A stretch of 64,000 nt of DNA. Origin: Owenia fusiformis (Eukaryota > Annelida > Polychaeta > Sabellida > Oweniidae). Of this stretch, positions 58,408 through 64,000 are shown piece after piece. Position numbers and translations under genes: made by a program. The stretch spans positions 11,473,730 through 11,537,729 of the forward strand of contig CAIIXF020000007.1 in the NCBI GenBank assembly GCA_903813345.2. The letters run 5' to 3'. The notes under the pieces are model-generated. The model was not told where the DNA came from, did no database searches, and saw only the letters and a list, made by a program, of their open reading frames with translations. The first letter of the stretch is position 1. The number at the start of each line of letters is the position of its first letter.

Positions 58408-59624
58408 CTGCACATGAGCCCTGCACTGAATAAATGTATACTACAGCATATGTATATTATTTCATTTTCAGGTTTGATATAAGCATCCTAAATTTGAATT
58501 AAATTAAATTTGATTACAGTATGCCACCATTCATCTTAGTTAAAGAGAGAATCAGATTTAGCGAGCAGCCTTACAAAAAATTATTTCAATTTTAGAATAT
58601 TTCTGGTTTATGTCCTTCCGTTTCACGTCTATTTCTAAAAAAACATGGTGCACACTTATTTTCAGGAAAACTAAAGATTTTATCATTTTTATTATTTAGG
58701 AGAATTTAGTCATTTTTCACCCATTTTTGCACTTTAAATCCAGTATAACTTCACCAATTTATAACATATCGTGAATCTTTTGGAAGATATTGTATTTGAG
58801 ATAGTAAGGAATAGATTGGTAGGTCAACTGCACATTTTGCTTGTAATTTTGTTACCCTCACAGATCTGATTCTGCCTTTAAGTCTTTTTGGTGTTTATTT
58901 TTCTACTGTTAACATTTTTATCCTAGGAGAAGAGGAAGGTGGGTTGAGGGAGAAGTTAGTAAACCTGAGCTTGTGCAACTCTACACCAAGTTTATGATAG
59001 AAGTAGATATAGTGAACTAGAATGTTGGTACTTACAGACGCCACTTCAAAACTAGGACATGGTATCGACAAGTGTTTTTCCATTTGATGAGGGTGTCTCT
59101 TGTAAATGCACACATCATTCATACTGAGGTAATAAATGATAACAGTATTAAAGGTAGAGCTACAGTGGCGGATCCAGGATCCCAAAACTTTTTGGACTCA
59201 GAAATTTTGTAAGGCCTCAAAAATGGACCTCTTTTGGCATGATTTGGCATTTTAGGCCTTTTAGGCCAAATTTTCAAAAATGGGCCTTACATTCTAAAAA
59301 AATTTCTGGATATTAAAAAACAATATGTCATCACTTCTTGGTGTTGACATCATAAAAATTATATGAACATTTATTTCATTCATCTGTCTCATCCACCAGT
59401 TTCAAAATGGCCGCCATTTTAGTGTAAATTTTACAGTATTTTAGGTACAACATATAAATGTAATATTGATATGTTTTAAATGAAAAAAAAAAATGATTAA
59501 AAAACAATATATCATCACTTCTTGGTGTTGAGATCATAAAATGTGTATGCACATTTATTTCATCCATCTGTCTGTTGTCACACTGTTCAATATTTATATG
59601 TATCTCAGGCTCTTTATGTTTCAG

Positions 59625-59709
59625 GTATCACAATATGGTCAACTATGAATATGATGATCCATCAAAGGCAGGCAAGCCAAACAAGAGAAAGAGGATGCGT
59701 GAAAACTAG
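59625..59709 (+). CDS. Possible basic C-terminal exon inside the piggyBac element
   Basis: After a TTTATGTTTCAG acceptor the frame reads YHNMVNYEYDDPSKAGKPNK then RKRMREN and TAG, a short basic tail resembling a nuclear localisation signal. It needs phase 2, whereas the donor at 58,388 leaves phase 1, so it does not join to the remnant as it stands. It might be the worn last exon of the transposase gene or chance. Confidence 0.2.
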
Positions 59710-60239
59710 ACTGAAAATAAGAGACTGTACCAATAAGTCAATTTACAACAATGAATGAAAGAAACTTCGTCAGGTGAATTGGTAAGGCAAGAATAGTGCA
59801 ATTAATTTGTCAAATTGAATAAGCCTCCAAATTAAGTAGAAGTACAGTGCCTCATTCTTATGGAGAATGAGTTAAAGGGCATGGTTTGATGAAATGAAAT
59901 GCAAAAGTCTATGTAGAATTCTCATTTATCATACTATCTGACTATATTCCTCACATAGTGCAGTCTCTGCATTAGTCTTTAATACTGGCACGTGTATTTA
60001 GGTCATCATAGATCCATCATAGCACATGATATATGGACTGAGTTAGTCATGATGTGTTAGTTGAAATGCAAAACTCAACATTTTACATATTAGAATACTG
60101 AGTGCATAATAACACATACATGTGCATACTATTGCAAAATAGATTAAATTCCAATATGTGGTCAAAGAATGTACAGTGTATAAAGATGTTGAAACTAAGC
60201 TAAGGAGCATGATACTGTAGACCCATTCTGTTCCTTTGT

Positions 60240-61930
60240 TATTGGTGTTTGTAATATTCAAACACACTAAAACTATATCGTTTCGGTAATTGTTATATTA
60301 AATCTAAGTGGTATAATATTACAAACATTCTTGTCCATTACTACTATAGTTTATTTTGTGTTTGTAATATCATACTTATCATTTTACAAGTGCAAAATTG
60401 CCAAAAGTTACAACATTAATGAGGAATGAAAAGCAATTGTGTCAGTAATGACTGTAAGCTAAGTGGTATGATATTACAAACACTCTAAAGTTTTGTTTTG
60501 TGTTTGTAATATCATACGCATATAAATAGTCAATTGCAAAAATACTGATAGTTTCAATATGAGTGAGGAATCAAAAGTTATTTTGTAAGTTATGGTTATA
60601 AGTGGTATGATATTACAAACACACTATATTTTCATTTTGTGTTTGTGATATCATATTTTATAGTTAGGAATCAAAAATACTGGGCACAAAATCATGCATT
60701 ATGATATTAATGAGGAATAAAAAGCTATTATGTAAGTAATGACTAAAACCTAAGTGGTATGATATTACACAAACGCTATTGTTTTATTTTGTGTTTGTAA
60801 TATCGTACTCCATAGTTTATGAATTACATGAAATAGTATTGTAGGACATTATCAAAAGTGAGGAATGAAAAACAATTATGTCAGTAATAACCATAAGCTA
60901 AGTGGTATGATATTACCAACACGGTAAAGTTTCATTTTGAGTTTGTAGTGTCATACTGATGAGTTTACAAATAGTCAATTGCAAAAATACTGATAGTTTC
61001 AATATGAATGAGGAATCAAAAGTTATTTTGTAAGTTATGATTATAAGTGGTATGATATTACAAACACACAATTGTTTTATTTTGTATTTGTGATATCATA
61101 CTTAACAGTTTATGAATTACATTTAATAGTATTGTAGCACATTACCAATTGTTGCAATATTAATAAGGAATAATAAGGAAGAGCGTTTCGTTTTGTGTTT
61201 GTAATATTTAATATCATGTTTACAAATATACAATTGCAAAATAATCAATAGTTAAAATATTAGTGAGGAATGGAAGGTTATTTTGTCAGTTATGGCTATA
61301 AACTAAGTAGTATGATAATACAAAAACACTATAATTCCATTTTGTTTTTGCAATGTTATACTCTATACTTATGAATTCATACATGTAGTACTGGGCACAG
61401 TACCATATGTTAAAATATTAATGAAAATGAAAAGCTATTTTGTGAGTAATGACTATAACCTAAGTGGTATGATATCACAAACAGTTATTTGTGTTTGTAA
61501 TATCATACTCTATGGTTTATTAATTAATAGTATTGTCCCACATTATCAAAAGTTACAATTTGCATTGAAGAATGAAAAACAATGACTAAGCTAAGTGGAA
61601 CATGTATGATATTACAAACTCATTGTAGTTTTGTTTTATGTGTTTCTAATATCAAACTTGTTACAAATATTCTGGTGTATAATAACATGGGCTTTCAATT
61701 AGAGTTGGTGAAGAATGAAAATTTATTGTAAGTGGTATGATACTTCAAGCACACCATAGTTTTATTTTGTGTGTGTAATGTCATACTATATTTCTTCATG
61801 AATGCATGGTTCTGAAACATAAATATATAGCGAGGAATAAAAATTATTGTGTTGGTTAATACAGGTCCAGTGAGTTGTTATATTACAATACACTAATTCT
61901 ATTTTGTGTTAGTACAGTAATATATGTGTT
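60240..61930. repeat. Array of about eleven hairpin-forming repeats of about 145 bp
   Basis: Each unit contains AAGTGGTATGATATTACAAA followed after 10-25 bp by the inverse TTTGTGTTTGTAATATCATAC, then a spacer with GAGGAAT.AAAA.....TATT and GTAAGT.ATG.CTATAA. The left arms start near 60,308, 60,462, 60,601, 60,752, 60,902, 61,047, 61,308, 61,460, 61,595, 61,732 and 61,870. One unit near 61,190 has lost its left arm. Every unit can fold into a stem of about 20 bp. The array lies wholly inside the piggyBac element. Confidence 0.9.
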
Positions 61931-61960
61931 GTTTTTTATATGTTATTGTTATTATTGTTG

Positions 61961-62364
61961 ACAAATAAACATCTTACTGTATTTTCAAATTCATACATAA
62001 TGTTTCTTACTTTTAGAATAAGTTTTGGTGAGTACATTAGATTGAACAGCCTATTATATTGCAGTTCAATACAGTCAAATGATACAATAAAGAAGGAAAA
62101 TAATGTAGTAAAACAAACGTAGCTTTTTTGTCACAATGACGATAGCAATTCTTAATTTTTTTAAACAAATAAACATCTTACTGTATTTTCAAATTCATAG
62201 ATAATGTTTCTTGCTTTTAGAATAAGTTTTGGTGAGTACATTAGATTGAACAGCCTATTATATTGCAGTACAATACAGTCAAATGATACAATAAAGAAAG
62301 AAAATAATGTATTAAGACAAATGTAACTTTTTTGTCACAATGATGATAGCAATTCTTAATTTTT
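61961..62364. repeat. 204-bp tandem duplication
   Basis: Two copies, starting ACAAATAAACATCTTACTGT at 61,961 and 62,165, differ at only a few positions. Each has TTTTGGTGAGTACATTAGAT and ends AGCAATTCTTAATTTTT. The high identity points to a recent event within the piggyBac element. Confidence 0.92.
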
Positions 62365-62656
62365 GATTTTCAATATATTTGAATTAATCCCAAAATCCGC
62401 TTAAAATCAAGGGTCTTATTAGGCATGTTTTATTGGTTGCTATGACAACGCTTATTAAAATATTTGTAAAAAAAAGTAAGGGAACAGTTTAACATTGTAC
62501 CAAATGATTGTATAACACCACACATCATTGATTATGACCTTCTACAAGACAGTTAAAATTGTTACAAAAGTGCTCCCAAAAGTTGCATTTTGAGCAAATC
62601 GGCTGGGTGGTAAAGGGAGTATAACGTCAGAAATGGGCCGGGTGGCAAAGGGTTAA

Positions 62657-63563
62657 ACAATTACTTGATTGTGCATCAAAACGTAAATATACTCTTAAAT
62701 TGCTGGTGTCGATGATGGTGTATACATAGGCTTACATTGATTCATGTTTCACAATTAATTTTGAGTTTAAAGATAAACTAATGTATCAAGTTTGAAATAT
62801 CTAATCACATGAATAAAAATAAATTGCAATAGTTGTTGTTTATCTTAACAAGAGAATTTTATTAAGATAATCGTTGAAATACATTGTTTTGAGTTTCCCT
62901 AAAGATAATTAATTTCAAGATTTCGTTTTCTAAGCTAAATAATATGCCAAGTCAATTACCCAAATGAGAGTAGGTAGTTACCAGTTTCACCACCAGGTGG
63001 CTGATTCGGGTCAATTAACATGGCAGGTATATAAGAAAGTTCCCTTAAACTTAAATAGTATCAATTTAAGTGGCTCAATTTTCATATAACCCTTATGCGT
63101 CTGATACTTATACTAATGAAAATATGTCCAGTAAAGCAAAATATTATCAGTCCACTAAAAGAAAAGATATTTCATTTTTTGTGATTTTATAGCATGGGGT
63201 CTATGGGGAGCCTCCCCGAGCTAGAAGTCACATTTTCAAAGAAAATTAATTTTTCAAAGTTGATAAACACTTTTTAAAACCTCATTTCTAGATGTAATTT
63301 TACATGTAGATTTCAAATATGATATTACTTTGACTGAATTTTGAATTTTTAATGATGTAAATCAAGATTATTTATACTCGCATCTGGGTTATTCCTCGAT
63401 CGACAAAATGAATGTACAAATTAGACACACATGTCTTCTTACATCAAAATACAACATTGTTCCGAATAGGTCAATCACTCCTCCTTGTGATATTAAGTGT
63501 TATTTAACAGTGTCGCTGATGGTCGCTTAGGTTTTTAAACAATAACGTACATAATTTACACAT
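62657..63563. other. Intergenic DNA with MITE copy C
   Basis: Apart from the MITE at 62,959-63,388 nothing was recognised. The last part is the 3' flank of the zinc-finger gene on the minus strand. Confidence 0.5.
62959..63388 (+). mobile_element. MITE, copy C of three, with TTA target duplication
   Basis: It starts CCCAAATGAGAGTAGG and ends TACTCGCATCTGGG, with TTA on each side (62,956 and 63,389). A 3-bp TTA duplication is usual for PIF/Harbinger-type elements. It is 430 bp long, shares CCACCAGGTGGCT, AAAGTTCCCTTAAACTTAAAT and the 'agcatggggtctatggggag' block with copies A and B, and is the best preserved of the three. Confidence 0.78.
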
Positions 63564-64000
63564 TTAAGGTCGTCTTTTATTGCAATTAAAGCATGTAAAT
63601 ATTTCTCCAATGAGTATCCCCTTTACACGAGAACATTTCCCGGAATCATGAAACCAGTCGGGGCATTTAGAGCACTTGATCCATTCGAACTGCGATTGTA
63701 AATACGAATAATAGTTAACACCGCATGCCTTGCAAATATTTACAGTGTCTGTTCTTTTTATCGGGCCTTTCCTTTTCTTCGCGGAAACCATTGTGTCTAA
63801 AGACTTTGAACTTGTTGATGGGGTTACTAAAGGCCGACGCTTCAATGTGGTTGAAAGAGTGGAAACGTCGGAGGGCGTCGATGCTTTACTTGACGTACTG
63901 GGTGTCGGGTGTGCTCGTCGTGTGGTCCGTTTTGGTTTTAAAGGTTGCTCGGTGACCACCTTAGCTGCCTGCTCGGTCTTCCTAACGGTTATAAGGTTGT
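63564..64000 (-). CDS. PHD-like zinc-finger protein, 3' part, runs off the window
   Basis: The minus-strand frame is open from the window edge to TAA at 63,564 (at least 145 residues, start not in the window). The first half is disordered and rich in Ser, Thr, Lys and Pro (PKRTTRRAHPTPSTSSKAST and similar). The end is a cysteine-rich module: CKAC, a 16-residue spacer, CSKC-PDWFH, C, then CFNC before KRRP. This is a PHD-like finger of the WxxCxxCxxWxH kind often found at the C-terminus of DDE transposases and of proteins derived from them. With most of the protein missing I cannot tell a host gene from a transposon. Confidence 0.6.
   Translation of the reverse strand, partial: NLITVRKTEQAAKVVTEQPLKPKRTTRRAHPTPSTSSKASTPSDVSTLSTTLKRRPLVTPSTSSKSLDTMVSAKKRKGPIKRTDTVNICKACGVNYYSYLQSQFEWIKCSKCPDWFHDSGKCSRVKGILIGEIFTCFNCNKRRP

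Larger units (their letters stand above)
56831..62652. mobile_element. piggyBac-type DNA transposon between TTAA sites
   Basis: TTAA stands at 56,827-56,830 and 62,653-62,656, the exact target of piggyBac elements. The ends are CCCATTACCACCC and, inverted, CCCTTTGCCACCC (11 of 13 identical). At both ends a second TACCACCC lies about 40-50 bp inward, with GACGT between the two. The left end also has a perfect 20-bp palindrome twice (56,845 and 56,890). Length 5,822 bp. Contents: a broken transposase, an array of hairpin repeats and a 204-bp tandem duplication. The element is not able to move on its own. Confidence 0.88.

Overview
The window looks like AT-rich nuclear DNA of an invertebrate animal. 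Coding exons are short, joined by GT-AG introns, and sit in long non-coding stretches. Two repeat types with CCGT/CTGT-rich starts and 'gccattttg/atggcggcc' units are of a kind I associate with molluscs and other lophotrochozoans, so a mollusc is my best guess. This is inference from general character, not from a database match.

Layout. 1-20 kb: almost gene-free on present evidence. It holds a few low-confidence minus-strand exon candidates, and the first two exons of an unidentified minus-strand gene begin at 20,614 under a promoter with a perfect CRE palindrome. 21-30 kb: tandem repeats, long hairpins, one MITE, and two related acidic exons at 26.1-26.3 kb. 30,278-42,422: the best-supported part. 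It holds a complete seven-exon DCTN6 gene (dynactin subunit p27) on the minus strand and a complete four-exon ornithine decarboxylase antizyme gene on the plus strand. They lie head to head, their start codons 504 bp apart. The antizyme carries the classical TCC-TGA-T +1 frameshift site. Its 6-kb first intron holds a TIR element with a 162-bp array, and a MITE split by a 5'-truncated but still open LINE. 42.5-48 kb: two nested inverted-repeat elements and a 120-bp tandem repeat. 48-50.4 kb: a small secreted cysteine-rich peptide gene, an unidentified last exon on the minus strand and a decayed unknown gene. 50,467-51,708: a TIR element built around repeated GCGCGCAGTTTG-like motifs. 53,623-55,008: an intronless type II membrane protein of the heparan sulfate 3-O-sulfotransferase fold whose PAPS-binding motifs are degraded. 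55.5-56.3 kb: a second copy of the 44.6-kb repeat, in opposite orientation, with a LINE fragment inside. 56,831-62,652: a complete piggyBac-type element between TTAA sites, with a broken transposase and an eleven-unit array of hairpin-forming repeats. 63,564-64,000: the 3' end of a PHD-like zinc-finger protein that runs off the right edge.

Together the two core genes are housekeeping: DCTN6 caps the pointed end of dynactin, and antizyme limits polyamine synthesis. Much of the rest has been shaped by transposon insertion, including nested insertions. The observations I find most worth a second look are the sulfotransferase with lost cofactor motifs, the hairpin array inside the piggyBac element, and the GCGCGC-motif TIR element. 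I could run no searches. All exon limits come from reading splice sites and matching remembered family consensus.
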